Below the pieces are notes generated by a model that was not told the origin of the DNA, made no database searches, and saw only the letters and a program-made list of their open reading frames with translations. Both the position numbers and the translations under genes were made by a program. Positions 7,100 through 15,133 of a stretch of DNA of 64,000 nucleotides are shown here, piece by piece. Source of the stretch: Dehalococcoidia bacterium (GTDB lineage Bacteria; Chloroflexota; Dehalococcoidia; DSTF01; JACRBR01); assembly GCA_015478665.1 (NCBI GenBank), contig JADMII010000009.1, forward strand, positions 1 through 64,000. The letters are read 5' to 3'. Position 1 is the stretch's first letter. Every line of letters starts with the position of its first letter.

Positions 7100-8449
7100 T
7101 CAGATCATATCCGGTTGGATTCCGAGAAGGTACTCGCGGACCGCTGCGGCGAAGCTGATGGCGCCGAATGCAACGACGGCGCCACGGTCGCCGGCCTCCG
7201 TCAGCGCAGCGTCGCAAGCGGCAGGAAGGGCGGCGAACGCCGTCACCGGCACGTCGCAGGCGCGGAAGGCCGCGGCCAGCTGCGCGGGGTCGGCGGCGCG
7301 GCGGTTGCTCCAGGCCGGGCAGATCGCCTGCTGCGCCAGCGGCGCGACGGCTTCCGCGATGGCGGCGGCGTCCTTGTCGGCGAGCGTGCCGGCGAGGAAC
7401 ACGGCCCGCGTCAGGCCGAGGTACTCGCGCAGCGCCGCCACCATGCGCGTCGCCGAGTCGCCGTTGTGGGCGCCGTCGACGACCACCAGCGGCCGCCGCT
7501 TCAGCACTTCGAGCCGCGCCGGCCAGACGACGTCGGCGCAGCCCCGCCGCACGTGCGCGGCCGTCAGCTCGAAGCCCGCCCGCGCCGCCAACTCCTCGCA
7601 CGCGACGATCGCCGCCGCCGCATTGTCGAGCTGATGGCGGCCGATCAGCGGCAGGTGCGCGCCGTAGGTCGCACGCGGCGTCTTCAGCCGGAAGTCCTGG
7701 CCCTCCGCCGTCGCCGATGTCCGCGCGACCTGGCAGGCCTGCACGACCTCGAGCACGCGCGCGCCCTGCGCCGTCGCCTGCGCGCGCACGACGTCGCGCG
7801 CCGACTCCCGCATCGGCGCGATGACGACGATGTCGTCGCGGACGATGATGCCGGCTTTCTGCGCCGCGATCTCGGCGATCGTCGCGCCGAGCACGGCCGT
7901 GTGCTCGAGGCTGATCGACGTGATCACCGAGACGTGGCCCTCGCGACGGACTGCGCCAGCCTGGAAGACGTTCGTCGAATCCAGCCGGCCGCCGAGTCCG
8001 ACCTCGACCACCTGCGCGTCGACGGCCGCCTCGCGGAAGGCGACGAACGCCGCCGCCGTCAGCGCGTCGAAGGCCACGAACTCGCGCCCGGGGAAGCGCT
8101 GCGCCACCGCCGGCATCGCCTCGGCGACCGCCGTCAGCGCCGACGCGAACTGCTCGCGCTCGACCGGGCGGGCGTCGACGCGAAGGCGCTCGGTGTAGCG
8201 GTGCAGGTGCGGGCTGATGTAGCAGCCGGTGCCGCGTCCGGCGGCGCGCAGGACCGACTCGGCGATCGCCGCCGTGCTGCCCTTCCCCTTCGAGCCGGCG
8301 ATGTGCAGCGTCGGCCGGCCGCGCTCAGGCGCCCCGAGCGACTCGAGCAGCGCGAGCATCGGCGCGACATCGGGCCGCGAGCTGAACTGTCCCGTCCGTT
8401 CGAAGTCGGGCAGCGTACGCAGCCAGAGGAGCGCCTCGTCGTAGTCCAT
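7100..8449 (-). CDS. folC: Folylpolyglutamate/dihydrofolate synthase
   Basis: A 449-residue Mur-ligase-fold enzyme that adds glutamate to folates, and possibly to dihydropteroate. The P-loop is in HIAGSKGKGSTAA, where SGTNGKGS-type loops are the rule. The folate/omega-loop region YISPHLHRYTERLRV, the SISLEHTAVLGATIAEIAAQKAGI signature and the C-terminal VVDGAHNGDSA motif are all present. The frame stays open upstream, but homology starts at the ATG at 8449, which has TACGAT exactly 6 nt before it (8456-8461), again a leaderless arrangement. The dihydropteroate synthase gene lies about 13 kb away. Confidence 0.93.
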   Translation of the reverse strand: MDYDEALLWLRTLPDFERTGQFSSRPDVAPMLALLESLGAPERGRPTLHIAGSKGKGSTAAIAESVLRAAGRGTGCYISPHLHRYTERLRVDARPVEREQFASALTAVAEAMPAVAQRFPGREFVAFDALTAAAFVAFREAAVDAQVVEVGLGGRLDSTNVFQAGAVRREGHVSVITSISLEHTAVLGATIAEIAAQKAGIIVRDDIVVIAPMRESARDVVRAQATAQGARVLEVVQACQVARTSATAEGQDFRLKTPRATYGAHLPLIGRHQLDNAAAAIVACEELAARAGFELTAAHVRRGCADVVWPARLEVLKRRPLVVVDGAHNGDSATRMVAALREYLGLTRAVFLAGTLADKDAAAIAEAVAPLAQQAICPAWSNRRAADPAQLAAAFRACDVPVTAFAALPAACDAALTEAGDRGAVVAFGAISFAAAVREYLLGIQPDMI

Positions 8450-8455
8450 GCCAGA

Positions 8456-8461
8456 ATCGTA
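8456..8461 (-). promoter_or_regulatory. -10 box of a predicted leaderless promoter (folC)
   Basis: TACGAT on the minus strand, 6 nt before the folC ATG at 8449, with no ribosome binding site between. Confidence 0.5.
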
Positions 8462-8540
8462 ACGCCTGCCATCGGTCGCAGAAGACCGGCCGGCCCGCAG
8501 CCAGGCGACCGGCAGCGCGCACGACCGGCCGTTAGGCTGC

Positions 8541-9014
8541 ATGACGTCGATGAGCCACGACCCGCAGATCGTCGACCTGCCCGCGATGGTGCTCGCCGGC
8601 GTGCGTTGCGACGGCGACGCGGCCGGCGGCGAAGAGCACTGGCGCCGCTTCCGTGCCTGGCTCGCGGCGCAGGACTTCGTCCCGTCCGACGACGTGCTTG
8701 CGGTCGCCTATACGCCGCCGCTCGCGTTCGGCGCCGGCCGGTCGGTCGAACTGTGCGCGCCGGTGGCGGCGGCGCAGCCCGGAGACGCTCCGGAGGGACG
8801 CGTCGCAGGCGCCGACGTCGTCGTCACCCGCACCCTCGCCGGCCGCTTCGTGCTCGCCGCCGGCGCGCCGCAGGACGTGCCCGCCCTCGTGCGGTCGGCG
8901 CGCCACTTCGCCGCGGCACACGGACTCGCGTTCGAACGCGGCAGCGTCGTCATCTACCGGCGCACCGGCGGCGAGGCAGTGCGCGCAGACGCCGGTGTCC
9001 GCATCCACGACTGA
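8541..9014 (+). CDS. GyrI-like/AraC-effector-domain protein, putative
   Basis: A 157-residue soluble protein. The order VDLPAMVLAGVRCDG, then EEHWRRFRAWLA, VLAVAYTPP, VELCAPV and a late GRFVLAAGAPQDVPALV resembles the small-molecule-binding GyrI-like domain (AraC effector/SHV-like fold). No DNA-binding domain is attached. Two in-frame ATGs, at 8541 and 8550, follow a TAGGCT box at 8533-8538; the second would suit a leaderless start. It is divergent from folC. The assignment rests on overall pattern, not on a diagnostic motif. Confidence 0.6.
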   Translation: MTSMSHDPQIVDLPAMVLAGVRCDGDAAGGEEHWRRFRAWLAAQDFVPSDDVLAVAYTPPLAFGAGRSVELCAPVAAAQPGDAPEGRVAGADVVVTRTLAGRFVLAAGAPQDVPALVRSARHFAAAHGLAFERGSVVIYRRTGGEAVRADAGVRIHD

Positions 9015-9407
9015 GCCGGGCGCGGCGATGCGCGTCGCTCCGTCGGCCAAGGGGCGCGGGCAGGAGCGGTCTGCGGATGCCGGTCCGGGCGGCGGTTTGA
9101 GCCGCCTGCGCCGCTCGGCGCGTTCGTCCGAGACCCGTGGCATCGCGAGGCGCGCCTCGTCGCGGAGAGGTGCGTACACCCGGATCTGGTACGGACGCCG
9201 CCCGCGGGTGGCGCCGGGCCGGATGCATCACAAACCGATGTGCCAGCACCCGCTATACTGCTGTGCCGCACGGCTCCCCGCGCCGATACTCTGGTGTTCG
9301 CCTGTACGCCTGCCGTGCGCATCGCGGCGGCCGTCGATGCGGCGTTGTGCAGAAGGAAGACGCGCCGCCGCTCGCCCGCGTGTCGGGCCGCGGCCAGAAT
9401 CGACGGG
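9015..9407. other. Intergenic region, 393 bp
   Basis: I see no convincing coding sequence on either strand. A good -10 box, TATACT, lies at 9254-9259 and may start the transcript of the downstream coiled-coil protein, leaving about 145 nt of leader. A second possible box, CAGAAT, lies 7 nt before the ATG at 9408. Confidence 0.5.
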
Positions 9408-9998
9408 ATGGTTATGACGGACGATCGGGCGCAGGACGAGGCCGTCGAGCGCGCATCACGGGTCATCGCGCAGGCGCTGAAGGAGGCGGAGATCGTGCTT
9501 GCCTCCCAGCGCGAGAGCCGCCAGCAGCAGCTGGCGCCCGAGCTCATCGACACGCTCGAGCGCTTCAGCTCGCTCCTCGCGCGGCTGGTCGAGCACACGG
9601 AACACCTCGCCGAGCGCATGACAGAGCTGACCGAAGCCGTCGCCGCGCTCGCCGACATGCGGGCGCGCGGCGCGACGCCGCCGGCGAGCACGCCGCAGCT
9701 GCCCGAGATGGAGCGCGCCTTCGCCCCCGGCGGCGAGGGCATCGACGTCACGATCGAGGCGGTGCCGGGGTTCCAGGGGCTCATGGAGCTGCAGCGTGCG
9801 CTCGTCCGCCTGCCGGAAGTGCAGAGCGCCGCCGTCCGCAAGTACCAGGACGACGAAGCCGCGATCCAGCTCGTGCTCGCGCAGCCGATGACGGCATCGA
9901 GCGTCGCCGCCGGGATTACAGGCAGCACCGGCCACCCGATCATCGTCGACGACGCGCGCCCCGACCAGCTCCGCCTCCGCCTCCGCTTCCTCGCCTGA
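9408..9998 (+). CDS. Coiled-coil hypothetical protein
   Basis: A 196-residue soluble protein of unknown function. Residues about 8-85 are helical with coiled-coil character (EAVERASRVIAQALKEAEIV, then LIDTLERFSSLLARLVEHTE). A proline-rich linker follows, then a compact C-terminal domain (about residues 105-190) with VTIEAVPGFQGLMELQRALV and LPEVQSAAVRKYQDDEAAIQ, which has the pattern of a ferredoxin-like or ACT-like fold. The ATG at 9408 is chosen; an ATG two codons later is equally possible. It could be a small regulatory or scaffold protein; no partner is suggested by its neighbours. Confidence 0.7.
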   Translation: MVMTDDRAQDEAVERASRVIAQALKEAEIVLASQRESRQQQLAPELIDTLERFSSLLARLVEHTEHLAERMTELTEAVAALADMRARGATPPASTPQLPEMERAFAPGGEGIDVTIEAVPGFQGLMELQRALVRLPEVQSAAVRKYQDDEAAIQLVLAQPMTASSVAAGITGSTGHPIIVDDARPDQLRLRLRFLA

Positions 9999-10548
9999 GG
10001 GACCGCCGTCGGCCTGCACTCTCCGCACGACAACGGCCGCCGCCGCCGTTGAGGCTCATGCGCCATCGCCGACGCGCTCGCCCCGTGGCGATGGAGCGCC
10101 GCGACCGGCGCCCCTGGTGAATGTTTCCCGGGACGGATGCCTGTCACCGATGATGCCCCTCTCCCGCCCGACCTGCTCGCGTCGGCGCGCCAGCCGACGC
10201 GACGATGCGCACCACGCGCGCGATCGGCGAGCATGCGGCGCCGCGGTTGCTGGCGCTCCTCGCGGCCGGCGTGCCGCTTGTCCGCCCCATCGACCGCCTG
10301 CTCGAGGAAGGTGCTGGACCCCGATAACGCCGCCGGCCGCGCAGGGATCGCCGCCACTACGCGTCGCCGGGGCACCCGACGACGCGTCGGTGCGCGCTGG
10401 CGCGGCCGTATTCAGCGTGGCGCTCGCCGTGGCCGCCGGGCGTCGCCGTGCGTTACGGACGCGCGGGTCGCTCTCCGTCCGGCGCCGGTGCGGCTGACCT
10501 GGCGGCCGGTCCTGCTCCCTCAGCGCCGTCCCGCCGAACAGGTTGGCG
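9999..10548. other. Intergenic region, 550 bp, possible gene remnant
   Basis: No intact gene is supported. Between about 10139 and 10325 two frames give protein-like pieces in succession: MPVTDDAPLPPDLLASARQP, then a frame with EHAAPRLLALLAAGVPLVRP and DRLLEEG. This could be a decayed small gene, but high G+C makes such pieces common. An imperfect inverted repeat, GCGCCATCGCC/GGCGATGGAGCGC, lies around 10060-10100 and may end the upstream transcript. Confidence 0.3.
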
Positions 10549-11199
10549 CTACTGCTCCGTGATTTCGATCGTATTGATGCGGGTGCCGGGCGTCGTCGCG
10601 GTCGCCGGGTCTCGCGGCATGATCTTGTCCAGCACATCGCGGCCGGCGACGAGCTGCCCGAACGCCGTGTAGCCGCCGTCGAGGTTCGGCTGCGGCGCGT
10701 AGTCGATGAACCACTGGCTGCCGGCGGAGTTTGGTGCCGTCGTCTTCGCCATCCCCAACGTGCCGTCGAGGAACTTGCGGGCGTTCACCTCGTCCTTGAT
10801 CGTGTAGCCCGGTCCGCCGGAGCCCGTGCCCGTCGGGTCGCCCGCCTGCGCGACGAACCCGGGGATCACGCGATGGAACGTCACGCCGTCATAGTAACCC
10901 TGACGCGCGAGGAAGACGAAGTTGTTCACCGTCATCGGCGCATCCTTCGGGAAGAGCTCGAGCTTGATGTCGCCGATGTCCATCTTGATCGTCGCGAAGT
11001 ACCGCTTGCTGACGTCGATCGTCATCGGTGGTGGGGACGAATACTTCTTGGCCGTGGTAGTTGCTCCTGTCTGTGTCGATGGCGCGGCCGCCGTGTTCGC
11101 CGGCGCCGCCGTCTTCTGTGATGTGCCGCCGCCGCCGCACGCCGCGAGTAGCAGCGCACCGACGGCCGCGATGCCCGCGACGATCAGCTTCCGCCTCAT
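10549..11199 (-). CDS. Cyclophilin-type peptidyl-prolyl isomerase lipoprotein
   Basis: A 216-residue exported cyclophilin. The N terminus MRRKLIVAGIAAVGALLLAACGG is a lipoprotein signal with an LAAC lipobox, followed by a threonine/alanine-rich tether. The isomerase domain (about residues 60-215) has GDIKLELFPKDAPMTVNNFV, the core GVTFHRVIPGFVAQAGDPTG, GSQWFIDY and AFGQLVAGRDVLDKI. It catalyses proline isomerisation in proteins folding outside the membrane. The ATG at 11199 has the site GGGAGAGGGAGAAGG; the longer frame upstream is not coding. Confidence 0.93.
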   Translation of the reverse strand: MRRKLIVAGIAAVGALLLAACGGGGTSQKTAAPANTAAAPSTQTGATTTAKKYSSPPPMTIDVSKRYFATIKMDIGDIKLELFPKDAPMTVNNFVFLARQGYYDGVTFHRVIPGFVAQAGDPTGTGSGGPGYTIKDEVNARKFLDGTLGMAKTTAPNSAGSQWFIDYAPQPNLDGGYTAFGQLVAGRDVLDKIMPRDPATATTPGTRINTIEITEQ

Positions 11200-11368
11200 C
11201 CTTCTCCCTCTCCCTGCCGCGGCTCGGCGCCGCTCCTCATCCTGCTGTCGTCGGCGAGCGAAGGGGGCGCATCGGCGCGCCCGCTCATCGGCGAGCGATC
11301 GCCGGGCGCTTTCACCCCGGCGCGTTCGACCCGGCCAGCGGTCGTTTGGCCCCAGCACGATAGCAAAC

Positions 11369-12019
11369 TTATGATTTCCGAGCCTCGGGGCGCAGCGCGC
11401 GGACGACCTCGTCGCAGAGCGCCTCGATGCCCCGGCGCGGGACCTGCACCACCTTGAGGCCCTCGTATCGCTGCTCCGTGTACAGCTCGGACACCGCGTG
11501 CCGCACGGGCGTCGGCCCCCAGATCACCACGAGATCTGCCCAGCGCTTGTTGTGCTCGGCGTCCTTCTGCGAATGCGACGCCCGTGTGCCGTCGACGAAC
11601 CGCAGCTCGACGGTCGTATCCGCGAACAGATCGCGCACGTCGCGCTGCTGCGGCGGTGTGCCGCCGACGATCACCACACGGCCGATGCCGCGCCCGCGCA
11701 TCACGACGACGCAGCGCTCCACCGCGCGGCGGTTGTTCGAGCCGCCGCAGAGCTCGCAGCGTCCCGGTGACACAGCGACGGGGCGGCGCCCCGGTGGATC
11801 GCCGGCGACGCGGCGGCAGCCGGCGCACGTCCGCACCAGCGTCGAGCGCAGCGCCGCGCGCGCCCGGGGCAGCTTGCTGGCGACGAACGCCTGCTTGCCG
11901 CTGCGCGTCAGGCGCTCGCGCTCCAGCACGATGCGTCCTTCGTGCACGGCCTCGTCGGTGTCGAAGCCCTCCTGCCGCAGGAACTCGTCGATGTTGACTG
12001 CCTGCTGTCCGTCGTCCAT
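11369..12019 (-). CDS. Zinc-ribbon protein with a DUF2325-like C-terminal domain
   Basis: A 216-residue protein I can only partly place. Residues about 65-95 hold two CxxC pairs (CAGC and CELC), a zinc ribbon. The C-terminal half has a parallel alpha/beta pattern: GRVVIVGGTPPQQRDVRDLF, then VELRFVDGTRAS, WADLVVIWGPTPVRHAV and LKVVQVPRRG. This resembles the DUF2325 layout (VVGG, HDG, a conserved AD, a final P-R-G). The start ATG at 12019 is the only good one. It lies upstream of the cyclophilin gene on the same strand, 169 bp away, so operon membership is doubtful. Confidence 0.6.
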   Translation of the reverse strand: MDDGQQAVNIDEFLRQEGFDTDEAVHEGRIVLERERLTRSGKQAFVASKLPRARAALRSTLVRTCAGCRRVAGDPPGRRPVAVSPGRCELCGGSNNRRAVERCVVVMRGRGIGRVVIVGGTPPQQRDVRDLFADTTVELRFVDGTRASHSQKDAEHNKRWADLVVIWGPTPVRHAVSELYTEQRYEGLKVVQVPRRGIEALCDEVVRALRPEARKS

Positions 12020-12241
12020 TCGCTCGCACCCATGGCCCGCCGCCGTCCCGGCGCCCGACCTCCCTGCGCAGTGTCGCGCATCGACACGACAGCCGCTGTC
12101 GTCGCGCCTGCCCGATGCGGGTCAGCCGAGGCGGCCGCCGGCTGCCCGATCCCATCGTGTCACGCGCCGTCGCCGGTACCGGCCGTGCAGAAGGGACGCC
12201 CGCGGGCGTCCCTTCCGTCTGCGGCTGCAGCAGGGCCTGGC

Positions 12242-14737
12242 TTACTTCACCGTCAGCGTGCCCTTCATCTGCAGCGGATGGACATCGCACTGGTAGGAGT
12301 ACGTGCCCGGCTGCAGGTTCATGGTCAGCGTGTCGGTCGCCGGGCCGGGCTTGATCGGCGTCGCCGCGACGCTCTGGCCGTTCGCATCACTCCCCTTGAA
12401 GAAGTGGATGTTGTGCGGGATGCCGCTGTCCTTGTTGACGAACGTCACCTTCACCGTGCCGGCCGAAGCGGTGAGCGTCGTCGTGTCGAAGGCGATGTTC
12501 TGGCCCGTGACGGTCAGCGTCGCGCCCGTCGTCGTGCCCGAAGCCGTGCCGCTCGCCCGGGGCGAAGGCGTCCCGGACGCGGCCGGCGACGCCGTGCCGT
12601 TCGCGGCCGGCGTGCCCGTGCGCGAGGCGGCCGGCGTGCCCGGCGTGGTCGTGCCCGTCGCCTTCGCCGCAGGCGTCGGCAGCGAGTTGCCGGCGCCGAC
12701 CCGCAGCGCCACCAGCGACGGCGTGGCGCCGACGCCGGCCGGGAAGATGATCGTGTCGCCGGAGACGGCCGGCCAGCCGTTGATGCCCGCCGGCAACTGC
12801 GCCCGGTACACCTGCTCGCCGGTCTTCGCGTTGAAGCCGTACAGCGTGCCATCGAACGTCGTCGTGAAGACGATGTCGTTCACGACCGTCGCCGCGCCGT
12901 AGTTCGCGCTCGGCAGCTGCTTGTCCCACAGGTACTGGCCCGTGTTCACGTCAATGGCGACCAGCTCGCCCGTGCCGCCGCTGAAGTCGAACTTCGACAC
13001 ATCGAGCCCGCAGGCCGTGTAGAACGCTGCGAGGTTGTTGACCGGCACGTAGACGACGCCATTGGCGTAGGCCATCGGCGTCTCGACGCCGCCGAGCGGA
13101 CCCGGCAGCACCTGGACGCTCTGGTTCTGCGGCAGCGTCTGCAGGTTGTCGTTCATGTGCTGGCCGACCGCGACCTTCCACACGACGTCGCCGGTGTTCC
13201 GGTCGAACGCCACGACGTATCCCAGCTTGCCGGCGCCGATGACGATATCGCGCTGCTTCCCCTGCGCGCTCGACGTGGCGAGGATCGGCGACGCTTCGAA
13301 GTCCAGGTCAAACAGGTCGTGCGCCTTCACCTGGTGGTACCAGGCGAGCTGCGCCGGCGTCCCCTTCAGGGGCACGTTCGCCGTGTTGCTGTTCGAGGAT
13401 CCCTGCGGCGGCTGACCGCCGCCGCCCTCGACCGCCGGCGCGTTGCAGTTCGGCGAGGGCGGTGTCGCCGCTGCCGTCGGGGAGCCCGCCGGCGCCGTGC
13501 CGGTCGCGGGCGCGACGGTGGCGTTGCCCGGGACGCCAGGCCCGCTCGTCGACGGCGTGCCCGTGCCGCTGGCCGATGGCGTCGTGCTGCCACTCGCCTG
13601 CGTGCCGCTGGCCGACGGCGTCGTGCTGCCACTCCCCTGCGTGCCGCTCACCGACGGCGTCGTGCTGCCACTCCCCTGCGTGCCGCTCGCCGACGGCGTC
13701 GTGCTGCCGCTCGCCTGCGTGCCGCTCGCCGACGGCGTACCCGCCGGCTGACTGCCGGAAGATGGCTGTGGCGCCAGCGAGATCATCGAGTCGGTGTAGA
13801 GGTTCGGACCCGGGCGGCTGCTGCCGTTCGGGAACTCCCTGGTGCCGGGGAACGGCGCCGGGTTGCCGATGCCCCAGAACGACCGCCCGCTCGTCGCGTC
13901 GATCGCCGGCGGGTACCAGGCGCCGCCGCCGCTGTTCACGTTCGGGTTCCCCCACCGGTTCGGCGATTCGACGGTGTCAAAATTCCAGAGGATCTCGCCC
14001 GTCTGCTGGTTGAGGCCGTAGAGGACGCCGGTGTCGCCGCCCTTATAGAAGCTCTGTCCGGTGCCGGGCACCGTGCTGACCCAGACCGTGTTGTCATACG
14101 GGGTCAGCTGGATCGTGATGCCCTCGCTGTCGCTGCGGCTCAGCTTCGTCTGCCAGAGCTGGTTGCCGTTCGTCGCATCGAGCGCGACGACGCTGCCATC
14201 GTTCAACGGCACGAACACCTTGCCATAGGCGACGCCCGGGCCGTTGGGGCCGGATGCCGGCTGGTTGTAGTCCTTCTTCCACTTCATCTTGCCGGACTGC
14301 AGGTCGAACGCGTAGACGTTGCTCGCGAGGTCCTGCAGATAGACCGTGCCGCCGCTGATGATCGGGTTGCTGGCGGCGTTCCCGAACTGCGCCGAACCGG
14401 GGATCTTGAACGTCCAGGCGACGCCGAGCCTGCCGACGTCGCTCGAGTTGATGGTCGAGCCGTTCGCGGCGCGCGTATTGGCGTAGTCGCTGTTTGCCAG
14501 CGGCCACTGATTCGCGTTCTGCGAGACCTCGGGTGGGACGCCGGCCGCAGCCTGGGCGCCGCCCGTGGACGTGGCGCCGGCGCCCGGCGTCGATGCGCTG
14601 CCGGACGGCGGCGTCGCGGTGCCGCTGCCCTGCTGCGCGCTGGTGATGCCGCCGGCGCCGATGAGGATCGCTGCGGCCAGCAGCGCGCCGGCGCTGACGA
14701 TGGCGAAGAGGAAGCGTGAACGGAGACGACGGTGCAT
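12242..14737 (-). CDS. Secreted PQQ-propeller protein with C-terminal cupredoxin domain
   Basis: An 831-residue exported protein. A signal segment (residues 3-37) precedes an eight-bladed quinoprotein-alcohol-dehydrogenase-like propeller with repeats such as LYGLNQQTGEILWNFD, VVAFDRNTGDVVWKV and VDVNTGQYLWDKQ. A low-complexity tract of 13-residue SGTQ-SGSTTPS repeats interrupts the propeller (DNA at about 13563-13740). The last ~95 residues form a type-1 copper cupredoxin with IPHNIHF and YQCDVHPLQM, giving plausible His, Cys, His and Met ligands. It probably works as a surface electron-transfer dehydrogenase, with electrons passing from PQQ to Cu. The PQQ ligands are not verified, so the propeller could be structural. 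The ATG at 14737 is chosen; one at 14749 is possible. Confidence 0.88.
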   Translation of the reverse strand: MHRRLRSRFLFAIVSAGALLAAAILIGAGGITSAQQGSGTATPPSGSASTPGAGATSTGGAQAAAGVPPEVSQNANQWPLANSDYANTRAANGSTINSSDVGRLGVAWTFKIPGSAQFGNAASNPIISGGTVYLQDLASNVYAFDLQSGKMKWKKDYNQPASGPNGPGVAYGKVFVPLNDGSVVALDATNGNQLWQTKLSRSDSEGITIQLTPYDNTVWVSTVPGTGQSFYKGGDTGVLYGLNQQTGEILWNFDTVESPNRWGNPNVNSGGGAWYPPAIDATSGRSFWGIGNPAPFPGTREFPNGSSRPGPNLYTDSMISLAPQPSSGSQPAGTPSASGTQASGSTTPSASGTQGSGSTTPSVSGTQGSGSTTPSASGTQASGSTTPSASGTGTPSTSGPGVPGNATVAPATGTAPAGSPTAAATPPSPNCNAPAVEGGGGQPPQGSSNSNTANVPLKGTPAQLAWYHQVKAHDLFDLDFEASPILATSSAQGKQRDIVIGAGKLGYVVAFDRNTGDVVWKVAVGQHMNDNLQTLPQNQSVQVLPGPLGGVETPMAYANGVVYVPVNNLAAFYTACGLDVSKFDFSGGTGELVAIDVNTGQYLWDKQLPSANYGAATVVNDIVFTTTFDGTLYGFNAKTGEQVYRAQLPAGINGWPAVSGDTIIFPAGVGATPSLVALRVGAGNSLPTPAAKATGTTTPGTPAASRTGTPAANGTASPAASGTPSPRASGTASGTTTGATLTVTGQNIAFDTTTLTASAGTVKVTFVNKDSGIPHNIHFFKGSDANGQSVAATPIKPGPATDTLTMNLQPGTYSYQCDVHPLQMKGTLTVK
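13563..13740. repeat. 39-bp in-frame tandem repeat inside the quinoprotein gene
   Basis: About four and a half copies of a 39-bp unit (core GACGGCGTCGTGCTGCCACT) encode a 13-residue Ser/Thr/Gly/Pro linker repeat. The copies differ at only a few positions, which points to recent expansion or frequent copy-number change. Confidence 0.85.
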
Positions 14738-15133
14738 GACGGCCCCCATGTCGGAAGTAGCCCCTGCCACCCCTCCCGAGGACGGAAGCCCGGTATCACG
14801 ATATACCCGGGCCGGCGACCACCCATTGCCCGCCTGAGTGACCGCGCGGCGACCGCTCATGCGTTGTGATGATGCTGTCGCGCAGGCTCCCTCTTCTGAT
14901 CCGGTTCGTTCGTGACGGGGCGCGGCCGCGGCCAGCTCGCACCCGCGACCATGCCGCAGCGAGCAGAGTTTGCGCAGCGTTTACCCGCGCGTGACGCCTG
15001 CGCGATGCAACCAGTCCCCTCGCGGTCGATCATCGATTCAAATGGAGTAGCTGCGATGGAATGTCGAGGGCGAGCCGGACACGGACGCACCCCTCGCAGC
15101 TTCCGGCAGAGACGCGGTCATCAAGAGGGCGTG
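14738..15133. other. Divergent intergenic region, 396 bp
   Basis: This separates the quinoprotein gene (minus) from the DUF1800 gene (plus). A TATATC box on the minus strand at 14800-14805 could serve the quinoprotein gene with a leader of about 55 nt. No clear promoter is seen for the DUF1800 gene, although the frame stays open far upstream of its likely start. No other gene is supported. Confidence 0.4.

Noticed and set aside
10137-10562. 141-codon frame between the coiled-coil protein and the cyclophilin gene
   Set aside because: Only the first 20 residues look protein-like, and the likely continuation is in another frame. Treated as possible remnant DNA, not a gene.
13563-13740. Regular repeats that could suggest a CRISPR array
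   Set aside because: Direct, spacer-less 39-bp units in frame inside a coding region; no spacers and no cas genes.
11942-14719. 925-codon open frame on the plus strand opposite the quinoprotein gene
   Set aside because: Low-complexity Arg-rich translation with no domain pattern, mirrored exactly by a well-supported gene on the other strand.
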